This document shows positions 16,850 through 25,939 of a stretch of DNA of 35,422 nucleotides, piece after piece. This DNA is from Candidatus Bathyarchaeota archaeon. Its GTDB lineage: Archaea; Thermoproteota; Bathyarchaeia; Bathyarchaeales; Bathyarchaeaceae. Both the position numbers and the translations under genes were made by a program. The number at the start of each line of letters is the position of its first letter. Position 1 is the stretch's first letter. The notes under the pieces are model-generated. The model worked only from the letters and a program-made list of their open reading frames with translations. It did not search any database and was not told where the DNA came from. Where the stretch lies: contig JAOUKN010000013.1 in assembly GCA_029882515.1 (NCBI GenBank), positions 1-35,422 on the forward strand. Direction: 5' to 3'.

Positions 16850-17800
16850 ATGAAAGTTATAATAACTGGCGGTGCAGGGTTTGTCGGAAGATACCTCGTA
16901 GAGGCTTTAGTGGGGAAAGAAGAAGTTGTAGTATTTGATAATTTTTCTTCAAGTAGAAGAAAATTTCTGAGAGAATTGGATATCAAAATAATTGAAGGCG
17001 ACATAAAAAATTTTGAGGAAGTGAAGAATGCCTGTAGAGAGGTTGATGTCGTCTACCATTTTGCTGCTGACCCAGATGTCAGAAGGAGTCTGAAAGAACC
17101 CTTGGAAAATTTCAGAATAGATGTCCTAGGCACTCTCAACATTCTAGAATCGTCCAGACTAAACAATGTCCCGCAAGTTGTCTTCGCTTCTTCCTCCGTC
17201 GTTTATGGCAACGCAAAGATTCCAACTCCAGAAAACGCACCGATAGTTCCAATTAGCAATTACGGCGCCGCAAAAGCTGCCAGCGAACACTATGTTGGCA
17301 CCTATTCTCAACTCTATGGCATAAAAGCAACAGTGTTAAGATATGCGAATATCATTGGACCGAGACTAACTCATGGAGTTGTTTACGACTTCTACCGGAA
17401 ACTTGAGACGAATCCAAAGGAACTGGAAATTTTTGGTGATGGAAACCAAGAGAAGTCTTACCTTCACGTAAATGATGCTATTGATGCAACACTGTTTGCC
17501 GTTCAAAAAACTAGAAAAGAATTTTCTGTCTTCAATGTGGGTTCCGAAGAACAGATCACAGTGAAAAGAATCGCTGATTTAATTGTTTCCACACTAGGCT
17601 TGGAAGATGTGCAGTATGGATATAGTGGAGGCAAAATTGGCTGGCCTGGAGATGTGCCTATAATGTTGTTATCAATAGACAAGTTGAAGAGTCTTGGATG
17701 GGAGCCTAGATTTGGGATTGAGGAAAGTATTTTAAACACGGTAGACTGGCTGAGGTCTAACAGATGCAAACAAGGACTTGAACGAAAAAGGTGTCTGTAG
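16850..17800 (+). CDS. NAD-dependent epimerase/dehydratase (UDP-glucose 4-epimerase-like, extended SDR)
   Basis: A 316-residue extended short-chain dehydrogenase. It has the NAD motif TGGAGFVG at residues 6-13, YHFAADPDVRRSL, the catalytic serine region FASSSVVYG, and the active-site Y-x3-K in NYGAAKAASEHY. RYANIIGPR is also typical. These features fit GalE-like enzymes that interconvert UDP-sugars, perhaps for glycan or S-layer glycosylation. Other sugar-nucleotide epimerases or dehydratases cannot be excluded. The gene is alone on the plus strand and converges with the hydrogenase large-subunit gene 39 bases beyond its stop. Confidence 0.88.
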   Translation: MKVIITGGAGFVGRYLVEALVGKEEVVVFDNFSSSRRKFLRELDIKIIEGDIKNFEEVKNACREVDVVYHFAADPDVRRSLKEPLENFRIDVLGTLNILESSRLNNVPQVVFASSSVVYGNAKIPTPENAPIVPISNYGAAKAASEHYVGTYSQLYGIKATVLRYANIIGPRLTHGVVYDFYRKLETNPKELEIFGDGNQEKSYLHVNDAIDATLFAVQKTRKEFSVFNVGSEEQITVKRIADLIVSTLGLEDVQYGYSGGKIGWPGDVPIMLLSIDKLKSLGWEPRFGIEESILNTVDWLRSNRCKQGLERKRCL

Positions 17801-17839
17801 TCCGAATTTCTCCTTCTCTATTGATGAAATCCGTGCCTA

Positions 17840-19294
17840 TTATCTTCTCATGGTTTTCAGCAAATTTTTGTTGTGATCATATATTCTGACTTCAAGGGGC
17901 ATTTGGCCAATGGCAAGGTGGGTGGCGCAGGCCCAGCAGGGGTCGTAGGCTCGGAAGGCCATTTCGACCCTGTTCAACAATCCTTGGTTCACGACTCCAC
18001 CGTGAATGAGCCCTTTGGCGGCGTCCCGTATGGACATGCAGATGGCCGACGCGTTGTTCGTCGTGGCCACGATCAAGTTGACCCTTTTTACTAAGGCGTC
18101 GTCGTCAAGCTGGTAGTGATGGATCAGGGTGCCCCGCGCCGCTTCCACGATGCCCACCCCCTCCCCTGGGGGGCCGACCGCATTCCGAAGATCGGTACTG
18201 GTGATCTCCTCATCGGTGCTCAATTCCACGGCTCGTTCCGCTGCGTACAGGAGCTCAATCAGGCGAGCCCAGTGAAACGCAAGCGTCGAGTGCACCGGCT
18301 TTCCGCCCAACGTCTCGTACATCCGCTCGTACTCCTGCTGTGCCAGCGGTGTGGCCATGCCCTCGGACGCGTTCAACCGTCCCAGCGGCCCCACCCGGTA
18401 TACCCCGCTCGTCGCGCCGTCCACTAAGCCCTTCCAGCCAACCGTTTTGAGGTACGTCAACTTGGTGTAGGTCCACGGTTCTACGCGTTCCTCGATGACA
18501 TCGAGATAGTCAGATGGGGCAAATTTCACAAATTCTCTATTCTGTTGGTCAACCACCCGCACTTTACCATCGTAGAAGTTCACCCGGTTATTCTGGTCCA
18601 CGGTCCCCATGTAATAGGTTTTGAGCGTGTACGGGCTGCTTACGATCAGGTCCACGTAGGTCTTATTCTTCAACACAACATCGTCAAACAGTTTCAAGCT
18701 GAACTTGGCGAAGTCCACGCTGGCCCGTGCCATCTGTTCCATGTCCTGCCGCTCTTCCTCTGTGAGCCCTTTGGAGATGCCCCCCGGGAGCCCGCAGGTG
18801 GGGTGGGTTGCCTTTCCCCCCAAGATGGCGGTCATTTTCTGTCCGTAGGCGCGGTGCTTGATGACCTCTTTCGCGATGTCGACGCCCACCTTCTGGATCA
18901 CGCCTAGAATGTTGCGTTCCGCGGGCGGGGCGTCGGGTCCGACCACGAAGTCGGGGCCGCCCAGGAAGTAGAAGTGCAGGATGTGATCGTAGATGTAGTA
19001 GCCGCTGTACATGAGTTCCCGGAGCTTCTTCGCGGCTGGAGGAGGCTCGACGTGAAAGGCCGCATCCAACGCCTTGGTTGAAGCAAAATGGTGGGCAACG
19101 GGGCAGACTCCGCAGATTCGGGTAGTTATGATTGGTAGATCTTCAGCTTTCCTGCCTTCGCAGAACCGCTCGAACCCTCTCAGTTCGGGCACTTGAAGGT
19201 AGGCATTTTCCACGTTTCCCTCATCGTTTAGGAAGATGGTTATTTTTCCATGCCCTTCCAGCCGAGTTATGGGATCGATCGTTATCGTCTTCAA
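17840..19294 (-). CDS. mvhA: [NiFe] hydrogenase large subunit (MvhA, group 3 type)
   Basis: A 484-residue large subunit that binds the Ni-Fe active site. The L1 motif RICGVCPVAHH gives C61/C64, and the L2 motif DPCWACATH near the end gives C453/C456. Twenty-five residues follow H459, as expected for the tail that a maturation protease removes after this His. Both sites use cysteine, not selenocysteine. The start is a TTG four bases inside the small-subunit stop; AGGAGG lies 11 bases before it. Together with the small subunit and MvhD it should split H2 for the Hdr complex. It is the last gene of the long minus-strand operon. Much of the gene is far richer in G+C than its neighbours. Confidence 0.95.
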   Translation of the reverse strand: MKTITIDPITRLEGHGKITIFLNDEGNVENAYLQVPELRGFERFCEGRKAEDLPIITTRICGVCPVAHHFASTKALDAAFHVEPPPAAKKLRELMYSGYYIYDHILHFYFLGGPDFVVGPDAPPAERNILGVIQKVGVDIAKEVIKHRAYGQKMTAILGGKATHPTCGLPGGISKGLTEEERQDMEQMARASVDFAKFSLKLFDDVVLKNKTYVDLIVSSPYTLKTYYMGTVDQNNRVNFYDGKVRVVDQQNREFVKFAPSDYLDVIEERVEPWTYTKLTYLKTVGWKGLVDGATSGVYRVGPLGRLNASEGMATPLAQQEYERMYETLGGKPVHSTLAFHWARLIELLYAAERAVELSTDEEITSTDLRNAVGPPGEGVGIVEAARGTLIHHYQLDDDALVKRVNLIVATTNNASAICMSIRDAAKGLIHGGVVNQGLLNRVEMAFRAYDPCWACATHLAIGQMPLEVRIYDHNKNLLKTMRR

Positions 19295-20271
19295 CTTTTC
19301 ATAATCCTCCTTCTGATAAGAGAAGCTGGCAGAGAATACTTGTAAAAGGTTCCCAAAGGATCCTTTACCTGCGCAATCAGCTTTTTCGCATCATGCGCCC
19401 GCTCTTTTTCCCCATCAACTCCTAGAATCGATAAGAGGGCACTCATCATCGCTGCCCCTTGCTCCACCTCGTTTGGGCAAGGTCCTCCGCATCCTGTACA
19501 TGGCATATTTGCGTTGACACATTGAGCTTCACATCCTCCACGAGTCGCAGGCCCCATGCAAATTATTCCTTGTTCAAGGAGACATTTTTCCGGGTCAGGA
19601 ACGATTTCGTAGACCCTGTTTATCTTGGAGATTTTCTTATCCTCTTTTTTCCTAGGACATTCGTCACAGACTGATTTTTCAGAAGCCAGCACCGCACCTT
19701 TCGGAGGCAACTCGTTCTTCGCAATTGCTTCGACTGCCTCAGCTACCAAGTTAGAATGCGGAGGGCATCCAGGCAGATAGTAGTCTATGTCCACGGTTTG
19801 ATCAAGAGTTTTCACTGTATCGAAGAGTTCTGGTAGCTTTAACTCTCCTTCCATTACCACAAAAGAGGTTTTAGGGGTCACAGAGTCAGGGTTATTTGTG
19901 GAAGTAGATTGAAGGTACGCCGTTTCAAAAATTTCTTTTCTGTCTGCAACGTTTGCGAGACCTGGTATTCCACCCTGACACGCGCAGGAGCCGAAGGCGA
20001 CGAGAACCTTGGACTTCGCCCGCAAGAGTTTAGCCATGTGTTCCTGTTCTTCAGTGCGTATGGCACCGTTGAAGAAGCACACGTCAACGTGTTTGTCGGG
20101 CATGGCTTCCACATCCTTGTATTTGATGTCTATGGCCACGGGCCAGAAGACGATGTCCGCCTTCGCAACGACATCGAGAATCTTCTCGTTGATGTCAAGG
20201 ACCGCGATCTCACATCCACCGCAACTCGCTGCCCAATAGAACGCAAACTTCAGCTTTTCCACGTTTTCCAT
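19291..20271 (-). CDS. mvhG: [NiFe] hydrogenase small subunit (MvhG, F420-non-reducing type)
   Basis: The small electron-transfer subunit of an Mvh-type hydrogenase. It has ASCGGCE (C17/C20 from this start), AFGSCACQGG, LPGCPPHSN and MGPATRGGCEAQC, the usual proximal-cluster pattern, plus extra cysteine groups (CDECPRK, MPCTGCGGPCPNE) for more Fe-S clusters. I chose the ATG at 20271 because GGGGAC lies just before it; an upstream ATG at 20298 would add nine residues but has no Shine-Dalgarno. It lies between hdrB and mvhA and overlaps mvhA by 4 bases. It carries electrons from the Ni-Fe centre toward MvhD/HdrA. Confidence 0.93.
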   Translation of the reverse strand: MENVEKLKFAFYWAASCGGCEIAVLDINEKILDVVAKADIVFWPVAIDIKYKDVEAMPDKHVDVCFFNGAIRTEEQEHMAKLLRAKSKVLVAFGSCACQGGIPGLANVADRKEIFETAYLQSTSTNNPDSVTPKTSFVVMEGELKLPELFDTVKTLDQTVDIDYYLPGCPPHSNLVAEAVEAIAKNELPPKGAVLASEKSVCDECPRKKEDKKISKINRVYEIVPDPEKCLLEQGIICMGPATRGGCEAQCVNANMPCTGCGGPCPNEVEQGAAMMSALLSILGVDGEKERAHDAKKLIAQVKDPLGTFYKYSLPASLIRRRIMKS

Positions 20272-20300
20272 TTTCGGTCCCCGTCTCTGCCACTGCATAA

Positions 20301-21173
20301 TTAGTTGGTTAAGATTCTAGATGCATCTACTCTAAGCTGTTTAAAGGCTAGTTCGTCTGGACTGAATCCCATAGCTAGGCCTAATAGTTGAGGGTAATGA
20401 AGGACGGGGATGTCGAACTTTTCATTGAATGTTCTTTCTATTCTAGGCTGGTTTAGATCATACATCATGTGGCAGAAGGGGCACACTGTGACCAACGCTT
20501 GAGCGCCAACAGCCCTAATGTGGTCAAGTTTTTCCCTAGCCAACTGAAGAGGAATTTTGTCATTTACGCCGATGATTGGAGCACCACAACACTCCATTTC
20601 ATCCATATAGTTCAAGCATTTCGCACCAGTTATCTCGATTAGTTCTTTGAGAACACTTGGATTCTCTGGGTCGTCGAAGCCTACATACTTTGTTGGACGA
20701 ATCACGTGACATCCAAGGTGTTGTGCCACATGGAGTGGATTAAGTGGCTTCTGAATGCTCTCTTTTATTCTTTCATAGCCTATGTCCTGCGCGAACACAT
20801 GGATGAGATGTTTGACCGTTATTGTTCCCTCAAATTCCATGTCTATTTCTTTCAGATACCCGTTAACTTTCTCTCTGATTTTCTCATCTTCCTTGAGTTC
20901 TTTGTTTACATGGTTCAGTGTACCGAAACACCCGTTGCATAAAGTCATAATGCTTAAGTTTTGTTGCTCTGCTAAACAGAGGTTTCGCGCCGCTAAGGTA
21001 AGCATCATGTCGTGGTTTATTGGATCCAGCGGGAACCCACAGCAATTAAACTCCGGCATTTCCTTTAGTTCTACTCCAAGTTTGTCGAGAACTTTTCTGG
21101 TGGAAATCTCATAACTAGAGATTCTGTAGGGAATGACACATCCCAGAAAGAGTAGATATTTTGATCCTGACAT
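20301..21173 (-). CDS. hdrB: Heterodisulfide reductase subunit B (HdrB)
   Basis: A 290-residue HdrB with two complete CCG domains, which hold the noncubane [4Fe-4S] clusters that cleave disulfides. Domain 1 has C12, CCG at 44-46 and CNGC at 79-82. Domain 2 has C155, CCG at 195-197 and CPFC at 231-234. No ligand is missing, so the site should work. In methanogens HdrB reduces CoM-S-S-CoB; here the natural disulfide is unknown because no methanogenesis genes are visible. It lies 1 base after hdrC and 2 bases before the upstream ATG of mvhG, so it is tightly packed in the operon. Confidence 0.95.
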   Translation of the reverse strand: MSGSKYLLFLGCVIPYRISSYEISTRKVLDKLGVELKEMPEFNCCGFPLDPINHDMMLTLAARNLCLAEQQNLSIMTLCNGCFGTLNHVNKELKEDEKIREKVNGYLKEIDMEFEGTITVKHLIHVFAQDIGYERIKESIQKPLNPLHVAQHLGCHVIRPTKYVGFDDPENPSVLKELIEITGAKCLNYMDEMECCGAPIIGVNDKIPLQLAREKLDHIRAVGAQALVTVCPFCHMMYDLNQPRIERTFNEKFDIPVLHYPQLLGLAMGFSPDELAFKQLRVDASRILTN

Positions 21174-21174
21174 T

Positions 21175-21726
21175 TTAGGTTCTCACCTTTTCAAGCATCT
21201 TAGAAAGACCTGTGATGTCGCAGAGTTTCGCGAGGTTTTCCACGCTAGCTTTTGGCAGGGAAGGTAATCCCTCTTCCTCTCTCTTTTTCAGTCGCAACCC
21301 CGGGATCACATAGGCGTAGCCTGTTTTCAGAATGTTAGAAGCTATCTCCTTATAGACAACAGGCATTTTCCCCTCTCTTGTAGTCAAGTTCCGAAGGGCC
21401 CGTACAATGTCGGCGATTCCTACGTCTTGTGGACAATGATCGATGCACGTGAAGCATGTGGAACAGAGCCAAATCACATCGTTTGAAAGAAGCTTGTCTT
21501 TCAATCCCAATTGAACCAGTCTTACAAGTTTTCTAGGTCTATAGAAGTCATCGAATCGTGCAATAGGACAATCTGCGGTACATGTACCGCATTGGAAGCA
21601 TAGCAGAACGTTTTCCGCACCAGGAAGCTTACTGATCTCATATTTGAATTTCGGATCTATGTCGCTCACTTTGAGCATCATTTCCTTCTTCATCTCTTTT
21701 TCTTGGGTTTTTTCATTTTTTAACAT
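21175..21726 (-). CDS. hdrC: Heterodisulfide reductase subunit C (HdrC)
   Basis: A 183-residue HdrC with two four-Cys ferredoxin motifs: [12 protein letters not shown] (C43-C53) and [12 protein letters not shown] (C88-C98), as in all HdrC proteins. It passes electrons from HdrA to HdrB. The ATG at 21726 is supported by an AGGAGGT Shine-Dalgarno (21734-21740, read on the minus strand), 7 bases away and inside the end of mvhD. The gene overlaps mvhD by 14 bases and is followed directly by hdrB. The lysine-rich first 18 residues are extra compared with shorter HdrC proteins. Confidence 0.94.
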   Translation of the reverse strand: MLKNEKTQEKEMKKEMMLKVSDIDPKFKYEISKLPGAENVLLCFQCGTCTADCPIARFDDFYRPRKLVRLVQLGLKDKLLSNDVIWLCSTCFTCIDHCPQDVGIADIVRALRNLTTREGKMPVVYKEIASNILKTGYAYVIPGLRLKKREEEGLPSLPKASVENLAKLCDITGLSKMLEKVRT

Positions 21727-22153
21727 TGAAATGACCTCCTACGCTTAATGGGCTTGGACCGAGTTTCGTTATTTCCTCGGTCATATCCTTAACGATCGTT
21801 GCAAATCGGTCTCCCTCGGAGGCTGAGACCCACTCTAGTCTCAGGCGCTCAGGCTCGAGACCAAGCTGTTCCAAAACTTTTTTCAACATCAAAATTCTCC
21901 TCTGTGCTTTATAATTTCCCGAAAGATAATGACAGTCGCCCGGATGGCATCCAGCGACGAGAACTCCATCTGCTCCGCTTCTGAAGGCTTCTAGGACGAA
22001 AACTGGATCAACTCTTCCACTACACATCACCCTCACGATTCTAAGTGTTGGAGGGTATTGAATTCGGCTAACACCCGCTAGGTCAGCACCCGCATAAGAA
22101 CACCAGTTGCAAAGGAACCCCACAATCTTTGGTTTGAATGCTGATTTAGTCAT
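21713..22153 (-). CDS. mvhD: MvhD, [2Fe-2S] electron-transfer subunit (plain form)
   Basis: A 146-residue MvhD of standard length. It keeps all the presumed cluster cysteines: [13 protein letters not shown] near the N-terminus, VMCSGRVDP, and GCHPGDCHY. MvhD links the hydrogenase MvhAG to HdrA through its [2Fe-2S] cluster. It overlaps HdrA (start within the previous stop codon region; GGAGGAA nearby) and hdrC. Unlike the two MvhD copies further up the operon, it has no winged-helix tail. Confidence 0.94.
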   Translation of the reverse strand: MTKSAFKPKIVGFLCNWCSYAGADLAGVSRIQYPPTLRIVRVMCSGRVDPVFVLEAFRSGADGVLVAGCHPGDCHYLSGNYKAQRRILMLKKVLEQLGLEPERLRLEWVSASEGDRFATIVKDMTEEITKLGPSPLSVGGHFNVKK

Positions 22154-25100
22154 ATTTTGCTTCCTCCTCTAATGCCGCCCTAACTTCGGCAAGAATTTGG
22201 TCATCCGTGAAGTGAAGCATACATATGGCTTTTGTGGGGCAAGAGGAGCCACAGACACCACAGCCCTTGCATAAAGCCTCAAGAATATGCGCCCTTAGTT
22301 TCCCATCTACTTCCTTCATTTCGATGGCATTGTACGCACAAATGGATTCGCAGATTTTGCATCCACTGCAGAAGTCCTCATTTACGTTTGCTATGGCTCC
22401 TTCAACCTCCAATGCTTCCTTAGATAGGATCGTGATTGCTCGAGCCGCGGCGGCGCACGCTTGTGAAATACTTTCTGCGATGGATTTTGGCCAGTGGGCT
22501 AGTCCACAGAGGAACACACCATCTGTTGCAAAATCAACTGGTCGAAGCTTCATGTGTGCCTCCAAGAAGAATCCATCCTTGCTCAGTGGAACTTTCAACA
22601 TTTTTGCTATACGTTCATTGTCTGGATTTGAAATTGTTGCGGTACTTAACGTCAAGAAGTCCGGCTCGATTGGAATCCATGTCTTTATGACTGGCTCCCA
22701 AACCAAGACGTTCAGTTTTCCGTGTTCTAGTGTGACCTTGGGTTTGTTTTCGTCGTCGTAGCGAATGAACAAAACTCCCTTGCTTGCGGCTTCGCGATAG
22801 TAGTCTTCCAAGAATCCATAGGTTCTTACATCCTTGTAAAGGATGTAGACATCTGTTTCAGGGCTTGACTCCTTAATCTTTAGGGCATTCTTTACGGCTT
22901 GAGAGCAGCATATTCGCGAACAGTATGGACGCGTGCCATTTCTCGACCCAACACATTGAATCATCGCCACGGTCTTGGCGTCAAACTGTCCATTAGTCAG
23001 CTTTTCTTCTAATTCCTGCTGGGTCAAAACTCTTTTGTCGATGCTATAGAGATATTCGGTTGGCCTATGTTCCTTGGCTCCAGTCGCTATTATCACGATG
23101 CCATGGTTTATTTCTTTCTTCTTGCCATCGCAGTTCAATGTTGTCTTGAAGTTTCCAACGTATCCCTCAACATCCGAGATTTCAGAATTTAGATGAACAT
23201 GCACTTTTTCGTTTCCAGTAACTTCCTTAATGATTGATCTCAATTGCTCTTGCGGGTTTTTAGACCCGAGAACATAATGGATGTGGCGTAAATGCCCTCC
23301 CAGTTCCTTCTCCTTCTCCACCAAATGGACCTCGAAGCTCTGTTTTGCCAATTCTGAGGCAGCAGTCATCCCAGACAAGCCGCCCCCGATAACTAGACCA
23401 GTGGGCGTAACACCTATCATGGGTTTTTTGAGAGGCTTCAACAACCGGACCTTGGCGACAATGGATCTAACGAGATCTTTCGCTTTTACAGTTGCTTCTT
23501 CAGGTTCGTGCATGTGCACCCAGCTACATTGGTCACGAATGTTTGCCATCTCGAAGAGGTAAATGTTAAGTCCGGCTTCTCGAACGGTTTCTCTGAAAAG
23601 TGGTTCATGAGTTCTCGGAGTGCATGAAGCCACAACTACCCGATTCAGATTATGTTCCTTGATCCTTTCTCTTATCCCTTTTTGCGTGTCTTCTGAGCAA
23701 GTGTACAGATTATGCTCCGCGTAAACAACATTTGGAAGTGCTTTCACATACTCAACAACTTCGGGTACGTTGACGAAACCACCGATGTTTATGCCGCAGT
23801 GGCAGACAAACACTCCAATGCGAGGCGCTTCATCAGACACATCTCTCTCGGGCGGATACTCCTTTACAGTTGTGAGCGTTCCTCTCTCCGAAGAAATCAA
23901 GCTGGCCGCTTTCACCGCTGCCCCGCTCGCCTGCGCCACGCTCTCAGGAATATCTTTTGGGGCGGAAAACGCTCCGCAAACGTATATCCCTGGTCTAGAA
24001 GTTTCTAATGGTGAGAAGGTTTGAGTTGAACAGAAGTCATATTTATTTAATCTAATGTTGAGCGTTTTGGCCAATTCCTCAGCGTGCCTAGGTGGCCTCA
24101 TTCCAACCGATAGCACCACGAGATTTACTTCTTCTGTCTTGGGGTTCCCGTCTTCAACGTAGTTCACCAAGAGGTTCTGCGATTCTGGAACCTCTTCTAC
24201 ATGGGATACCCGAGATCTAATGAACCTCACTCCATATTCGTCTTCTGCTCTATTGTAATAGGCGTCAAACTCCTTCCCGTAAGCGCGTACATCCATAAAG
24301 AAAATAGTGCACTGGAGATCTGGGTTGTGCTCCCTAGCGATGACCGCCTCTTTAATGGCATACATGCAACAAGCTGAGGAACAGTAATTATTTCCGATCT
24401 TAGCGTCACGTGACCCGACACATTGAATGAACGCTATCTTCCGTGGAACTTTACCATCAGAAGGACGTAAAACCAATCCACCATAGGGTCCTGAGGCGCT
24501 TAAAATGCGCTCAAATTCAATGCTAGACACAACATTCGAGTGCTGACCATAGCCATACTCCCCTTTGAGCTTTGGATCAAACTCTTCGAAACCTGGTGCC
24601 AATATAACCGACCCAACATGCACTGTAATTTCCTTTTCCTTTTCGTCATATTGGACAGCACCTGCCTTGCAGACTTCTTGACAGGTGCCACACCCGATAC
24701 ACTTGTCTCTGTCAATAGCGTAGACCAAAGGAACCGCTTGAGGATACTTGACGTAGATCGCACTTCTCTCTCCTAGCCTTTCATTGAATTCATCTATTGC
24801 TTCAACGGGACACTCTCGAGCACATACCCCACAGCCTGTGCACTTCTCTTCATCAATGTACCTAGGTTTTTTTACCAAACTAACCTGAAAGTGACCTGCT
24901 TCACCTTCGACCCTTTTTATTTCTGCTCCCATTATTAGTTCAACATTGGGATGCCTCCCAGCCGTAACCAGTTTGGGCGCGAGAATGCACATTGCACAGT
25001 CATTAGTTGGAAATGTTTTGTCGAGTTGTGTCATAGTGCCTCCTATGCTTGGTGATTCGTCTAGCAAATATACCTTGAACCCTGAGTCAGCTAGATCGAG

Positions 25101-25163
25101 CGATGCCTGTATTCCGGCGATTCCGCCACCCACGACGAGTATGGCACCCACCTTGTCCCTCAT
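22146..25163 (-). CDS. hdrA: Double-module HdrA (HdrA-HdrA fusion), copy 1
   Basis: About 1005 residues, one third longer than ordinary HdrA. The order (numbered from the GTG at 25166) is: FAD module A with GGGIAG at 13-18, [14 protein letters not shown] at 52-65, and an inserted two-cluster ferredoxin (Cys 109-119 and 156-166); then an HdrA N-terminal-type Fe-S domain (VCHCG at 454-458, Cys 490, 515, 547); then FAD module B with GGGLSG at 594-599 but without the FPTNDC motif or inserted ferredoxin; and last a two-cluster ferredoxin (about 933-976). GGAGGT 6 bases before the ATG at 25163 favours that start over the GTG at 25166. HdrA normally bifurcates electrons at one FAD; here two FAD sites with different Fe-S surroundings sit in one chain. 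It overlaps the MvhD genes on both sides. Confidence 0.93.
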   Translation of the reverse strand: MRDKVGAILVVGGGIAGIQASLDLADSGFKVYLLDESPSIGGTMTQLDKTFPTNDCAMCILAPKLVTAGRHPNVELIMGAEIKRVEGEAGHFQVSLVKKPRYIDEEKCTGCGVCARECPVEAIDEFNERLGERSAIYVKYPQAVPLVYAIDRDKCIGCGTCQEVCKAGAVQYDEKEKEITVHVGSVILAPGFEEFDPKLKGEYGYGQHSNVVSSIEFERILSASGPYGGLVLRPSDGKVPRKIAFIQCVGSRDAKIGNNYCSSACCMYAIKEAVIAREHNPDLQCTIFFMDVRAYGKEFDAYYNRAEDEYGVRFIRSRVSHVEEVPESQNLLVNYVEDGNPKTEEVNLVVLSVGMRPPRHAEELAKTLNIRLNKYDFCSTQTFSPLETSRPGIYVCGAFSAPKDIPESVAQASGAAVKAASLISSERGTLTTVKEYPPERDVSDEAPRIGVFVCHCGINIGGFVNVPEVVEYVKALPNVVYAEHNLYTCSEDTQKGIRERIKEHNLNRVVVASCTPRTHEPLFRETVREAGLNIYLFEMANIRDQCSWVHMHEPEEATVKAKDLVRSIVAKVRLLKPLKKPMIGVTPTGLVIGGGLSGMTAASELAKQSFEVHLVEKEKELGGHLRHIHYVLGSKNPQEQLRSIIKEVTGNEKVHVHLNSEISDVEGYVGNFKTTLNCDGKKKEINHGIVIIATGAKEHRPTEYLYSIDKRVLTQQELEEKLTNGQFDAKTVAMIQCVGSRNGTRPYCSRICCSQAVKNALKIKESSPETDVYILYKDVRTYGFLEDYYREAASKGVLFIRYDDENKPKVTLEHGKLNVLVWEPVIKTWIPIEPDFLTLSTATISNPDNERIAKMLKVPLSKDGFFLEAHMKLRPVDFATDGVFLCGLAHWPKSIAESISQACAAAARAITILSKEALEVEGAIANVNEDFCSGCKICESICAYNAIEMKEVDGKLRAHILEALCKGCGVCGSSCPTKAICMLHFTDDQILAEVRAALEEEAKYD

Positions 25164-25939
25164 CACGATACCTCCAATGCTATGTACAGTGGATCTTCGC
25201 CTTCAATTCTATCCAGCGAAACTAAACCTCTCTGCCTCAAAACTACTATGTGACGTAACACATTTTTCGGATCCAAGCCCAAATGTTTAGCTAGTCCCTC
25301 AACAGACATGGGTTTGTCTTTCACGAGAAGGTGGATTCTATTTCGTATATACTCGGCATCAATGCTTCCATCCATCACTTCGTCAAACTCCCTTTGCCCC
25401 ACCTTCTCATCGTATACGTTTCCTTCTTCAATCAGGGTCCGCTCTCTGCCTACCAGTGTTCTCAGTCTGGAAGCTCCCGCCACTGCTTTGGCGGCAATTA
25501 TGCCAGCTAATATGGTTTTGTCCGGGTTTTCTCCAGCCAAGGGAGACGCCCCCAAGTTTCTGAGCTGGTTTGTAAAGTCTTTGATGACTTCAGCAAATCG
25601 GGCGCCCTCCGAGGCAGAGACCCATTCAAGTCGAAGGCGTTCTGATTCGAGACCAGTTCGGGATATGAGTTTCTTCAGCATCTTGATTTTCCGTTCTGCT
25701 TGAAGGTTTCCTTCCATGTAGTGGCATTCACCAGGGTGACATCCTGTGACTATAACTCCGTCTGCGCCGTTAGCAAGCATTTCCAGAACGATAACTGGGT
25801 CCACTCTTCCACTGCACATCACTCTTATTACCCGAATATTTGCAGGATACTGAATCCGACTCACGCCTGCTAAGTCGGCGCCAGCATAAGAGCACCAATT
25901 GCATAGGAAGCCAATAATTTTAGGCTCAAACTCAGTCAT
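25163..25939 (-). CDS. MvhD with C-terminal winged-helix domain, intact cluster site
   Basis: A 258-residue protein. Residues 1-140 are a normal MvhD with [22 protein letters not shown] and GCHPGECHY. A helical linker follows (about 145-203, AGIIAAKAVAGASRLRTLVG). Residues about 204-258 look like a winged helix: a helix-turn-helix with MSVEGLAKHLGLDPKNVLRH, a recognition-helix-like VVLRQRGLV and a wing before the end. MvhD normally ends near residue 140, so about 115 residues are added. The tail could bind DNA or serve as a docking module. GGGAGG before the ATG supports this start. It overlaps both HdrA genes. Confidence 0.85.
   Translation of the reverse strand: MTEFEPKIIGFLCNWCSYAGADLAGVSRIQYPANIRVIRVMCSGRVDPVIVLEMLANGADGVIVTGCHPGECHYMEGNLQAERKIKMLKKLISRTGLESERLRLEWVSASEGARFAEVIKDFTNQLRNLGASPLAGENPDKTILAGIIAAKAVAGASRLRTLVGRERTLIEEGNVYDEKVGQREFDEVMDGSIDAEYIRNRIHLLVKDKPMSVEGLAKHLGLDPKNVLRHIVVLRQRGLVSLDRIEGEDPLYIALEVS

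Noticed and set aside
17801-17839. Terminator between the converging epimerase and hydrogenase genes
   Set aside because: There is a pyrimidine-rich stretch on the plus strand, but no stem-loop or long T run that I would call a terminator with confidence.
18255-18476. A minus-strand frame in a different phase inside mvhA suggesting a frameshift
   Set aside because: The main mvhA frame is continuous from 19294 to 17840 with both L1 and L2 motifs in one frame.
17873-18907. Long plus-strand frames opposite the hydrogenase large subunit (for example 18116-18427 and 18545-18907)
   Set aside because: They are antisense shadows caused by the high G+C of mvhA; their translations have no recognisable domain and the minus-strand frame has both NiFe motifs.
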